A stretch of DNA of 64,000 bases, from positions 310,001 through 374,000 of the forward strand of contig NZ_JAGJEA010000002.1 in the NCBI RefSeq assembly GCF_018100805.1, given 5' to 3'. Source of the stretch: Aquimarina sp. MMG016. GTDB lineage: Bacteria; Bacteroidota; Bacteroidia; Flavobacteriales; Flavobacteriaceae. The notes under the pieces were generated by a model. The model was not told where the DNA came from. It saw only the letters and a list, made by a program, of their open reading frames with translations, and did no database searches. The translations under genes were made by a program, and so were the position numbers. Positions 56,141 to 63,699 of this stretch are shown one piece after another; position 1 is the stretch's first letter; each line of letters starts with the position of its first letter.

Positions 56141-56980
56141 TTAGTTTTTTACATCGTGTAATGCCAGTACCGGAATAGTGGAATGGTATGTTAGATGTTT
56201 TACCATGGGTTTAGACAACATCCAACTAAAGAAATTATGCTTTTTATTCATAAAGGCCACCAGGTCAATATTTCGATCCTCAATAAAAGTATCCAGCGCT
56301 GATTGCACATTCGTATCTTGTACTGTATGAAAAGAGTATTCTAATTCTTCAAAATATTCTTTTAACAGTGTTTGGTTATGACGTTGGTTTTTGTCAAGTT
56401 GTGTATTCTTTTCCAGAATATGTAAAATACGTATCGCTGCACCTGTATTTTTTGCGATATCGATCAAATATTGAAATTCTCTTTTCTTATGAGGGGTTTT
56501 ATAGCCCGTTGGAAAAACGATTTCCTTTATTTTTGTATAGGTTGCCTTTGCCGGAATAGCTAACACCGGACAGTTTCTAATTTGTTCCATGGCTAGTACG
56601 GTCTGGCTTCCATATATTTTTGTTCTGGAATCTGTATCTCCTTTGGTTCCCATAATAACAATATCGATATCTTGCTTCTCAATGACCTCTTTCATCGTTT
56701 CTATTATAGAACCACATTCTGAAACCATATGATAGTGATGATTCTTAGAATTGTTAACAATCGATAGCCTGTCCAGAATATTTGTTAATCCTGTAATGGA
56801 TTTTTGTTTAGCCTCTTCTATGTCCCTTGCTACAGCAAGTTCCATGGTGAAAGCATCAATCTTATAGGTGTTTAGGATATAAAATTCACAGGCGTTTTGC
56901 TTATATAGTTGGATAGCATAATCAATAGCATTTTGTGCGTTTTCGGAAAAGTCGGTCGCTATAAGTATTCTTCTTTTCAT
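56141..56980 (-). CDS. Universal stress protein with two USP domains
   Basis: A 279-residue tandem USP. The first domain starts RRILIATDFSENAQNAIDYAI, with IDIVIMGTKGDTDSRTKIYG, then NCPVLAIPA. The second repeats the fold in weaker form (EIVFPTGYKTPHKKREFQYL, NIDLVAFMNKKHNFFSWML, IPVLALHDV). It is the first gene before a CPA2 antiporter, where USP proteins can act as nucleotide-sensing partners. No signal peptide, so it is cytosolic. Confidence 0.88.
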   Translation of the reverse strand: MKRRILIATDFSENAQNAIDYAIQLYKQNACEFYILNTYKIDAFTMELAVARDIEEAKQKSITGLTNILDRLSIVNNSKNHHYHMVSECGSIIETMKEVIEKQDIDIVIMGTKGDTDSRTKIYGSQTVLAMEQIRNCPVLAIPAKATYTKIKEIVFPTGYKTPHKKREFQYLIDIAKNTGAAIRILHILEKNTQLDKNQRHNQTLLKEYFEELEYSFHTVQDTNVQSALDTFIEDRNIDLVAFMNKKHNFFSWMLSKPMVKHLTYHSTIPVLALHDVKN

Positions 56981-57088
56981 GAGATATTATTTCATCATAT
57001 CGACAATAAATCTATGCTTTTATTCAGGGTGTTACAATGATTTTTATCAGTTATGATGTTGACGGATTATATAAGATTATGTTATAAC

Positions 57089-57149
57089 ATCCCTCTAAAT
57101 TTCCCTTCCGAAAGGAGACTTTTTGATTCCTTTCCCTTGAGGATGATAC
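57089..57149. repeat. Intergenic repeat-like hairpin (CATCCC... GGATG)
   Basis: The stretch around TTTCCCTTCCGAAAGGAGA (57102-57120) and the enclosing CATCC / GGATG ends form nested hairpins. It resembles the CCCTTC...GAAGGG-type intergenic repeats of Bacteroidota. No reading frame is present. Confidence 0.45.
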
Positions 57150-57253
57150 AACGTTAGTTGTAGGCGAGTCGGAGTGATGGATATAGGGATGGGTGTTTTA
57201 TAAATATACTGGCAAAAGATTTACCGATAGCGGATCATTTTATACTCCATTTT

Positions 57254-57285
57254 GTCATTCCGGCTGTAGAGCAGGAATTCAAAGC
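57254..57285. repeat. Diverged copy of the 54750 intergenic repeat
   Basis: GTCATTCC near 57254 and GGAATTC near 57275-57281 give the same arms as the 54750 copy but with a shorter centre. The two copies enclose the antiporter-USP locus. The 56981-57415 gap otherwise holds no gene that I can see. Confidence 0.6.
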
Positions 57286-57415
57286 ACCCGCATTGAGTTG
57301 AAATAAAAAGTATGCGTATACCCAACTTTGTTGCTAAAAAAGTTGATATTTCCCCATAACTTATTTTGTGGTACACTTTTTTACTATATATTTATATAGT
57401 AAAATTTACCCCACT

Positions 57416-57538
57416 ATGTTATTTGGTTATGCACGTATTAGAACGTCATCCCAAAATTTTGATGTATAAGTAGACGCATTGTTAAAGGAAGAATTACCTC
57501 AAAGTCTGGAGACTTTGTGGAGCTGTTACATTAGTTAA
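57416..57538 (+). pseudogene. Broken N-terminus of a serine recombinase (resolvase/invertase)
   Basis: ATG 57416 reads MLFGYARIRTSSQNFDV, then TAA at 57467-57469, then VDALLKEELPQSLETLW to TAA 57536-57538. The start of resolvases is M-x-x-GYARVST-x-(D/S)QN-x-D-x-Q-x-DAL, so the stop falls exactly where Gln (CAA) is expected, and the rest of the catalytic domain is missing. It is a remnant of a site-specific recombinase at the left edge of the cassette-like island. Confidence 0.75.
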
Positions 57539-57608
57539 GAACATTAAAAGTATAAATAATTAATAACTAAAAACACAAGGAATGTAATGGACATATGTTC
57601 TTTATTCT

Positions 57609-57621
57609 ATTGTTGTGTGTA
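57609..57621. repeat. 13-bp inverted repeat, left copy, flanking the 172-residue gene
   Basis: ATTGTTGTGTGTA is the exact reverse complement of TACACACAACAAT at 58156-58168. The two copies enclose only the gene at 57636-58154. This suggests a cassette boundary or recombination remnant. Confidence 0.7.
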
Positions 57622-57635
57622 ACTAAAACAAACCG

Positions 57636-58154
57636 ATGAATATATTTGAAACGAATCAATATATTGAATTATACAATCCTTTGCGGAATAATTATTTTCC
57701 TGTACGAATACTGGAAAGAACCAAAGATGGATATTTAGTTCATTCACTAATCATAAATAAAGAAATAAATATTTATGATTTTCAATTAAAAACATACGGA
57801 TATAGGAACACTTGGATTTCCCAAGAATTACTTGAAAGAATTGGGTTTAAAAAAGATGGACTAATATACACTCTAGAGAATATAACAATTTGGGAATGTT
57901 TAACCGGAGAATTGAATAAAATAGACCATCCGTATTATTTATACGAATATAAATCTAAACATCTTGGCTACGCAATCTTGAGTGAAAATGAAATAGAGGA
58001 TTTCAAAAATGACTTTAAAAAAATTGAGGATGAAAAAATAAGAAAACGTTATTCTTTTGTAAGCTCAATGAATGAAGTGTTTGACTATTTGCTAGAACTA
58101 AAACCAAAGGAATTTAGTTACGAAAAATTTGATAAAATAATAATTGATAAATAG
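57636..58154 (+). CDS. Cassette-like protein of unknown function
   Basis: A 172-residue soluble protein (MNIFETNQYIELYNPLRNNY), rich in Glu, Lys, Ile and Tyr, without signal peptide. I recognise no family. It is enclosed by a 13-bp perfect inverted repeat (57609-57621 and 58156-58168) whose right copy starts at the stop codon. This arrangement, plus its place in the island, marks it as a mobile cassette gene. Confidence 0.65.
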   Translation: MNIFETNQYIELYNPLRNNYFPVRILERTKDGYLVHSLIINKEINIYDFQLKTYGYRNTWISQELLERIGFKKDGLIYTLENITIWECLTGELNKIDHPYYLYEYKSKHLGYAILSENEIEDFKNDFKKIEDEKIRKRYSFVSSMNEVFDYLLELKPKEFSYEKFDKIIIDK

Positions 58155-58155
58155 C

Positions 58156-58300
58156 TACACACAACAATGTATAAACGCAATTACGGCGGATTCGACTACA
58201 TCCGAATCCACGCGGAATTGCTAAAGCCTGCGCTAAATCGAAAATTAACGCATATTAACTCGTAACTGACGGTTATACTAAACGTTATCTGTGATCAAAA
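58156..58300. repeat. attC-like hairpin spacer between cassette genes
   Basis: The spacer begins TACACACAACAATGTATAAA and ends AACGTTATCTGTG. Inside, GCAATTACGGCGGATTCG (from 58178) pairs imperfectly with CGAATCCACGCGGAATTGC about 10 bases on, giving a hairpin of about 18 pairs. This single-strand-fold layout resembles integron attC sites, but the ends do not match the canonical RYYYAAC/GTTRRRY, and no integron integrase is in view. Confidence 0.45.
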
Positions 58301-58311
58301 CTAAAAATGAC

Positions 58312-58572
58312 ATGTCTGGAATAGTAAACTTAGCGTACTATAGGAAAAAAGATTGGAAGCAGTTTTTAGAATTAATTGATGATAGGGAAAGTATGCATAA
58401 TACTTGGAAAGAATGGAATAAAGCCTATTTAAAAACTAAAAAAGAACTAGTCTCTCAAGGTTTTATTGTCAACGATTTTACTGTAGATTTGAACGAATTA
58501 AAAAAATATTGTATGGCAAAGGGTATAAAAATTGACGGAAAAGCCCGTGCTCAATTTGTCTCAAATGGATAA
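58312..58572 (+). CDS. Small cassette protein of unknown function
   Basis: 86 residues from ATG 58312 (MSGIVNLAYYRKKDWKQFLE); an upstream GTG at 58291 would overlap the spacer end. The visible pattern is a helical segment MHNTWKEWNKAYLKTKKELV and an end KYCMAKGIKIDGKARAQFVS. I recall similar short proteins in gene-cassette regions but no function. It ends 2 bases before the next, broken gene. Confidence 0.65.
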   Translation: MSGIVNLAYYRKKDWKQFLELIDDRESMHNTWKEWNKAYLKTKKELVSQGFIVNDFTVDLNELKKYCMAKGIKIDGKARAQFVSNG

Positions 58573-58574
58573 AA

Positions 58575-58854
58575 ATGAACGAAGAGCATATAGAAAAAAT
58601 AAAGGAAGTATTGAATGAGTGGAATCCTTTAGGAGAAAGGGACGAATCAAATATCCGACCTTGATGAGTATCATACTGAAACTGTAGATATCTTATTTCA
58701 TATTAATACTGAAATCAATTTCAAGAAAACTAAAGAGCCTAAAATAAGAATTCGGCGTATAATCAAAGAAGTGCTAAATCAAGTTTTCGGTCTATGGTTA
58801 ACTGATAAAGACTGTGATACTCCCTCTAATACTATGCATAAAATATTAAACTAA
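58575..58854 (+). pseudogene. Frameshifted DUF1871-like small protein
   Basis: ATG 58575 reads MNEEHIEKIKEVLNEWNPLG and stops at 58662-58664. A second frame carries on with ISDLDEYHTETVDILFHINT, then KIRIRRIIKEVLNQVFGLWL, ending TAA 58852-58854. Joined near 58648 they make about 92 residues that resemble DUF1871-type proteins (VLNEWNPLG, then DLDxYxTE, then VLNQxFG). A one- or two-base indel explains the break. It may be decayed or a sequence error. Confidence 0.65.
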
Positions 58855-59053
58855 AATATTGCTAAAGCACAACACGATATCCTATGTTAAGGCAGTTACG
58901 TGATAACCCAAAGGTTCTTGTATATTTACTATGTCGCAAAAATTTTATGAAGAGAAATTTATAAAATTTGCGAAGAAAAAGTCGATGGCAAGGTAACGTT
59001 TTACTCTGATAAGACACATATATTAAACATTGTACATCATTAAAACTCTAATA
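58855..59053. other. Decayed spacer with short coding fragments
   Basis: It begins ATATTGCTAAAGCACAACACG, which carries the CACAACA theme of the cassette ends. Further on are short open stretches, for example one ending VTFYSDKTHILNIVHH and a 21-codon frame from ATG 58931, that look like debris of a lost gene. I see no intact gene. Confidence 0.4.
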
Positions 59054-59496
59054 ATGTTCGGAATTTTAAAAAAAAACCTAAAGAATTACCAAATTTTGAA
59101 TTTTTGAATGGTTATGAGAAAAAACACAAATATTTTATTCGAACATTGCAATGGGACTGGCTAAATGAAGAGATGATTCATCTATTTGACAACAAATCTC
59201 CAAGAGTTATAACCATGGATGAATGGCCTCAACAGATTTATCTTGATGCTGACGGACAAAAAACTATAGAAGAATATATTATTTGGATGGCTAATAAATA
59301 TGGTCGCGGACAAGTTCCTACAACTCTAGATAAAGATATGATCTTAATGATTGAAGACTTAATCGGGGATGGGGAAATAATAAAATTAACTGACGAAAAA
59401 ACCGAATTACCATACTATTTAGATAAGCCAAAATCCAAACAAGATTTGGATAAAGCATATGAATTGATGAAAAAAGACGGTTATATAAAGCAATAA
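59054..59496 (+). CDS. Cassette protein, probably frameshifted in a poly-A run
   Basis: Frame 59104-59496 (TTG start) gives 130 residues (NGYEKKHKYFIRTLQWDWLN). Just upstream, ATG 59054 reads MFGILKKKPKELPNFEFLNG if the A9 run at about 59068-59076 had ten A's; as written, the frame from this ATG stops at 59102. The complete protein would be about 147 residues. It is of unknown function, without signal peptide, ending 10 bases before the DUF3144 gene. Slippage at the A-run could switch the gene on and off, or the run is miscalled. Confidence 0.6.
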
Positions 59497-59506
59497 TAAT
59501 TTTCGA

Positions 59507-59794
59507 ATGGACGAAGTTGACAAGAACTTTTATGAGCGAGCAGATGAACATATCAATTTATCTAACGATCAATTAAAAACTGAAAGCAGAGGAAAGGTAA
59601 GTGCTTCAATGATGTATAGTGTGGCTAGGTTTAATGCATGGATCAGTGCCTGTGGATGGAATAACGGAGAAGAGATGAAATCGGCGAAAAAAGAAACTCT
59701 AGATTATTTTGTTGATGAATATCGAAAAATGCTAGAGGAAAATTTAGACGATTATATAAATAATTTTGGAGACTATATGGAACCAAAAAAATAA
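59507..59794 (+). CDS. DUF3144-family protein
   Basis: 95 residues matching DUF3144: FYERADEHINLSNDQL, then GKVSASMMYSVARFNAWISA, then YRKMLEENLDDYINNFGDYM. The family is short, soluble, found mainly in gamma-proteobacteria and scattered elsewhere, and of unknown function. Its presence here beside cassette spacers suggests transfer. Confidence 0.8.
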   Translation: MDEVDKNFYERADEHINLSNDQLKTESRGKVSASMMYSVARFNAWISACGWNNGEEMKSAKKETLDYFVDEYRKMLEENLDDYINNFGDYMEPKK

Positions 59795-59799
59795 AACGA

Positions 59800-59890
59800 A
59801 TACACAACAGTTTGCATATTACATATGCTCCCTTCCGGAAGCAAACAAAACATACAAGAGGCGTTAGCTGCAATTGCCGAAAACGCATTA
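59800..59890. repeat. attC-like hairpin spacer, second copy
   Basis: ATACACAACAG at the left and GGCGTTAGCTGC at the right bound nested inverted pairs: GTTTGC with GCAAAC, GCATAT with ATATGC, and CTTCCGGAAG. The left end resembles that of the 58156 spacer (ACACAACA), and CGTTAG resembles an integron-type core. Exact boundaries are uncertain. Confidence 0.45.
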
Positions 59891-59908
59891 TACTAAAAAA
59901 TAAACAGA

Positions 59909-60610
59909 ATGAATGAAACCATAGAAAATGATGAATCCCAAGAAATAAAGAACCTCAGTACTTTAGAAAGAATTGATGGAAAATACATTTGGAATGAAAT
60001 TAGTAGTGTTTTAAATTTTGACAAGGGTATATTTTATACAATTAAAGAATTATTTATTCGACCGGGTAAAACAGTTCGTGAATTTTTAATGTATGATAGA
60101 AAAAGACTTGTAAAACCAATAATATTTTTGATTTTTAGTTCACTTTTCTTTGTAATAAGTCAACAGTTTTTTGGATTCCAGACTGGAGCAGCACCTGATA
60201 ATATAGATAGTGTAGGTGTTCAAAAAGCCTTTGAATGGGTTGGAAAAAACTTTGGTATTGTTAACATTATTTTAGGTTTCTTTATAGGTTTTTGGATTAG
60301 GTTGTTTTATCTAAAATCCAAATTCAATATTTACGAAATATTCATTTTGGTATTTTTTACAATTGGTGTAGGAAATTTAATTTTTACAATTTTTGGAATA
60401 ATAGAAATCGGAACAGGTTTTGACGTTAACAGTCTTGCATATTTAGTTGCTTTATTATATTCAGCTTGGGCAATTGGAAACTTCTTCAATAAAAAAAGTT
60501 TTTGGAGTTATTTCAAAGGTTTACTTGCATACATCTTTGGGACAACTACGGGCTCTATTCTAATTTTTCTTGTTGGAATTTTGATAGACATACTAAACAA
60601 AAGCAGCTAA
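59909..60610 (+). CDS. DUF3667-like integral membrane protein
   Basis: A 233-residue protein. The N-terminal block LERIDGKYIWNEISSVLNFD and GIFYTIKELFIRPGKTVREF, then LVKPIIFLIFSSLFFVISQ, match DUF3667 membrane proteins of Bacteroidota. Four or five membrane segments follow. Its function is unknown. It is followed by TAACAAGGTATAA, another cassette-end-like sequence. Confidence 0.75.
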   Translation: MNETIENDESQEIKNLSTLERIDGKYIWNEISSVLNFDKGIFYTIKELFIRPGKTVREFLMYDRKRLVKPIIFLIFSSLFFVISQQFFGFQTGAAPDNIDSVGVQKAFEWVGKNFGIVNIILGFFIGFWIRLFYLKSKFNIYEIFILVFFTIGVGNLIFTIFGIIEIGTGFDVNSLAYLVALLYSAWAIGNFFNKKSFWSYFKGLLAYIFGTTTGSILIFLVGILIDILNKSS

Positions 60611-60828
60611 CAAGGTATAAAAATATAGGGACGTTTGTGCTAAACCGAAAGGTCTGTGAATTATAACAAAGTCCGCTACATATAAAATTTGGCATTTAAT
60701 AGAGAAAAGATAAAAGCAAAACATTTACATTTAGCTAAGTAATAAACCGAAACCAGATAGCGTGGAAATGTTTTCCGTGCGAGATAGTAAATTAAAAGTT
60801 TAATAAAACACAGATAGTATACCATCAT
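60611..60828. other. Spacer after the last cassette gene
   Basis: It starts with CTAACAAGGTATAAAAATAT around the stop, then holds ACGTTTGTGCTAAACC. This repeats the AACA-n-n-GTATAA theme of the other spacers. No gene is seen; it forms the right edge of the island before minus-strand genes. Confidence 0.4.
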
Positions 60829-61395
60829 TTAACCTGATTTTCCAAAGCTTATACCTAACTCAATCGCAAATCCAATATTCGTGGAATATACCTTAGAGGT
60901 TTGTAGCGTTTGAAACATACTTATTCCCATTACCATACCATAGTTTTTCCAAGGGATGATTTTAATCCCTTGATTAGCACTAAGCCCCACTAGAAAACGA
61001 TATGATTTTTGATCTTCTAGATTTACAAGGGCTTCAATACCTATGGGTATATTCAAACCTAATTCAAGATACACACCCGGATATATCTTTAAAAACCCGT
61101 TGAACCCAGGTGAGATATTATATATATCTGCAGTTGTATACCCTTTACGAGCTAATATATCAGGTTTAGCTTTGTTTTGTCCAAAGGATATTTCGACAGG
61201 AATAATAAAATCATCATCGCTATCGGTAAATCCTACATAGCTTACTTTCCAACCCCTATAATTATTGCTGTATAGTTTCTTAAACCCAAAGGTATCATAC
61301 CAAACATTATTACCTATTTCGTCTTTGACGGTTTCCTGCGAAAAAGAGGCTATCCCACAATAGAGCAGCACTAATACCAAACATCGATTTTTCAT
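60829..61395 (-). CDS. Probable outer-membrane beta-barrel protein of unknown function
   Basis: A 188-residue protein with a signal peptide (ending IASFSQ). The mature chain alternates beta strands and glycines (GWKVSYVGFTDSDDDFIIPV, GVYLELGLNIPIGIEALV, STNIGFAIELGISFGKSG), like small outer-membrane barrels. I recognise no family. It is the last gene of a minus-strand group and starts 9 bases after the lipocalin-like gene. Confidence 0.65.
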   Translation of the reverse strand: MKNRCLVLVLLYCGIASFSQETVKDEIGNNVWYDTFGFKKLYSNNYRGWKVSYVGFTDSDDDFIIPVEISFGQNKAKPDILARKGYTTADIYNISPGFNGFLKIYPGVYLELGLNIPIGIEALVNLEDQKSYRFLVGLSANQGIKIIPWKNYGMVMGISMFQTLQTSKVYSTNIGFAIELGISFGKSG

Positions 61396-61404
61396 GAGCT
61401 TTGT

Positions 61405-61803
61405 TTATATGCTGTTTTTATACACTACCTCCAGGTCTCTTAATTCCTTACTGTAGTATTGAAGGATTAGTGTGTCATTATCTATTAAAACAATAAATGC
61501 TTTTATAGATTCTCCGTTGTTATCAGTAAGCTTTATATATCCACTGGCTTTGTTTACCACATACGTTCCTTCTTCCATCATCCCTTCGCTTTTGGATATA
61601 AATGTCTTGTCTGCTTTAAAGTGAATAAAGTCATGCCTTTCTTTTGTTGAGGGGGGATAGCCTTGGTTTTTGATGTTATATGCGTGGATATACCACTTGT
61701 TTACCAACAACGTTGCTTTGTTATTTTGGGCAAATGTATTCGTTGTCATAAGTATGGCAAGTACAGTCATTGCAGAACATAGTATTGTTATTTTAATTTT
61801 CAT
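61405..61803 (-). CDS. Lipocalin-like secreted protein
   Basis: A 132-residue protein with a signal peptide (ending NTFAQ). The mature part starts LLVNKWYIHAYN and contains DFIHFKADKTFISKSEG and GTYVVNKASGYIKLTDN, the pattern of small lipocalin-like domains of Bacteroidota that bind small lipids or other ligands. It lies 15 bases after the DUF418-like gene on the same strand. Confidence 0.75.
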   Translation of the reverse strand: MKIKITILCSAMTVLAILMTTNTFAQNNKATLLVNKWYIHAYNIKNQGYPPSTKERHDFIHFKADKTFISKSEGMMEEGTYVVNKASGYIKLTDNNGESIKAFIVLIDNDTLILQYYSKELRDLEVVYKNSI

Positions 61804-61818
61804 TTTTTAATATGTGTT

Positions 61819-62907
61819 TTATGTTTTTGTAATAAATCGTATAGCCTTTGCCATAGGTCCTTTTTTAAATTTTTTACCCCATAAATGCGAGAATATTGTG
61901 CTAGCCACGCAAAATGTGAGCGCAAGAAGAAGGGCTTGGACAGGGGGCAAATTGTTTTCGCCAAAGAATAGGGTTACCGCAACAATTCCTAATACAATAT
62001 GAGTTATATAATGGGTAAATGCCATTTGACCGGTTTTAATAAGGAAGTGGAGTTGATGCGTTTTATTAGCTATCTCGGTTATCCAAATGCATAGGATAAT
62101 CAGAACAAAAGACCCGCTAATCCCTGAAATCATAAATAAGGGCATCGGCGGCATAGGACTCGTTCCATACAGGGCAACGGTTTCGTCTAACGAAAAATTG
62201 GTATAGCTTAAAGAAGCGTCAATCAACCGTTTTGAAATCATTTGCACCAGGATAAAAATGGTAACAGATACCCATAGGATGAGATTTCTTCGGGGTTTAG
62301 AACTCATATTTTGTCTACCCAACCATATACCGGCTAATAGAAATGCGACCCAAGGTACTACAGGATGAAAGCCATTGATGAAGAAGTTTCTAAAGAAGCC
62401 GCTGATGCTCCAGAAATCGGTATACTCGACGGTTACCCAATTCCATCCTTCTTCATACTCAATAATATACAGCATATAGGGGTATAGGATAATCAGCAAC
62501 AATGCGAGTATCCATAGATATGCTGAATGTCTTGTCATCACTATAGCACCAATCAGAATATAACACCCATAAAAGTGTAATATGTCTGCGGGCCACATCC
62601 AACTAAAAAACAAACCAAATACAAAAAGGAATGCCGCACGTTTATATAGCAGCATTCTTTTTTGTTTTAGCCCAATGCTGTCTGCTGTAAGTAGATTTTT
62701 CTTTATTAGTAAAGAAATCCCTACGCCAGCCAGCACTACAAAAAGAGCGGCTCCTTTACCTTGTAAAAATTGTAACATACTAGCCAACACACTTTCATCA
62801 TGGTCAGGACTGGCGAGTACCAAATTAAAGTTGACAACAATCATGATAAATACTGCAATGGCACGGGCCAGGTCATACCCATGTATTCTCTGTTTATGTT
62901 CTATCAT
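61819..62907 (-). CDS. DUF418/DUF1624-like membrane acyltransferase-related protein
   Basis: A 362-residue protein with about 9 membrane segments. The start RIHGYDLARAIAVFIMIVVN and KGAALFVVLAGVGISLLIKK are typical of the DUF1624/YeiB families related to heparan-alpha-glucosaminide N-acetyltransferase. The C-terminal part KTGQMAFTHYITHIVLGIV matches DUF418. Function is unknown; it may transfer acyl groups to envelope sugars. It lies between a beta-barrel gene and the lipocalin-like gene. Confidence 0.8.
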   Translation of the reverse strand: MIEHKQRIHGYDLARAIAVFIMIVVNFNLVLASPDHDESVLASMLQFLQGKGAALFVVLAGVGISLLIKKNLLTADSIGLKQKRMLLYKRAAFLFVFGLFFSWMWPADILHFYGCYILIGAIVMTRHSAYLWILALLLIILYPYMLYIIEYEEGWNWVTVEYTDFWSISGFFRNFFINGFHPVVPWVAFLLAGIWLGRQNMSSKPRRNLILWVSVTIFILVQMISKRLIDASLSYTNFSLDETVALYGTSPMPPMPLFMISGISGSFVLIILCIWITEIANKTHQLHFLIKTGQMAFTHYITHIVLGIVAVTLFFGENNLPPVQALLLALTFCVASTIFSHLWGKKFKKGPMAKAIRFITKT

Positions 62908-62987
62908 CTGTAGTAAATATTATTTGAGTTTTATAAAAAATCTTATGGTAAAGGAGTCGCTCGGAACTTCAAAAGAAGTAACCGACC

Positions 62988-63536
62988 TTATAGACTATAG
63001 GAAAGTGTTACTTGTATAGCTTTATTCTTTGATTTTCCCACGGGTTTAGTAATGTCACGAAGCCCTAGGTTATATCTCGCGCCAATTTCTAATTGAGAAG
63101 TAATATCATAACTTACTCCAAAGGCGGCACCATAATCTAATTTTCTAAGATTGGATTTATCCATACCTTTGGTAGACAATAAATAACTGGCATAAGGCCC
63201 TGCTTCAATGGCTAGTTTGTGAATAGGATATAGCCTTAGAGATCCAGGAAGTACCTGAATGTAGTTAAGTCTGATATCATCATTTCCTTTGGGTTTTGCT
63301 CCAAACGCATTGTACAATACCTCTGAACGTATTGCTAAAGGCTCTGAAAATTTGTATTGTGTAAAAAATCCACCTACGGGGCCAATTTTAGCCTTTGAAT
63401 TGATACCTGTGATATCGCTACGGCTAGCACCTGCTTTTATACCAAAGGTAAAAGGGTCGTTGTTTTGGGCGTTAGTAATAAAAGTACATGCCAATACTAA
63501 AGACATCATAACCACTGTTCTCATTTTAATAATCAT
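62988..63536 (-). CDS. Outer-membrane beta-barrel (porin-family/PorT-like) protein
   Basis: A 182-residue protein with a signal peptide (ending CTFITNAQ). The mature chain is an 8-strand-type barrel: FTFGIKAGASRSDITGIN, PLAIRSEVLYNAFGAK, LRLYPIHKLAIEAGPYASYLL and QLEIGARYNLGLRDI. Such outer-membrane proteins are very common in Bacteroidota. The start could be ATG 63524. It is probably the first gene of the four-gene minus-strand group. Confidence 0.85.
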   Translation of the reverse strand: MIIKMRTVVMMSLVLACTFITNAQNNDPFTFGIKAGASRSDITGINSKAKIGPVGGFFTQYKFSEPLAIRSEVLYNAFGAKPKGNDDIRLNYIQVLPGSLRLYPIHKLAIEAGPYASYLLSTKGMDKSNLRKLDYGAAFGVSYDITSQLEIGARYNLGLRDITKPVGKSKNKAIQVTLSYSL

Positions 63537-63628
63537 AATTTTTGTTTTTGTAATTTTTATAAATTTTTAATGCCCCAAAAGTATTTTCGGATGATGGGTT
63601 ATGTATTTCTCCCTATAATATTGGACAA

Positions 63629-63664
63629 AAAAAAGTGTCTTGATTCACAGGGAAGACACTTTTA
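63629..63664 (-). terminator. Hairpin terminator after the AraC gene
   Basis: AAAAGTGTCTT and AAGACACTTTT form an 11-bp perfect stem. On the minus strand it is followed by a run of eight T, directly after the AraC-family stop at 63700. Confidence 0.9.
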
Positions 63665-63699
63665 AAAATTATAATTATTTAATATTCAGTATGTTGATC

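Noticed and set aside
58156-58300. Canonical integron attC site
   Set aside because: The end sequences do not fit RYYYAAC and GTTRRRY exactly and no IntI gene is visible; kept only as attC-like.
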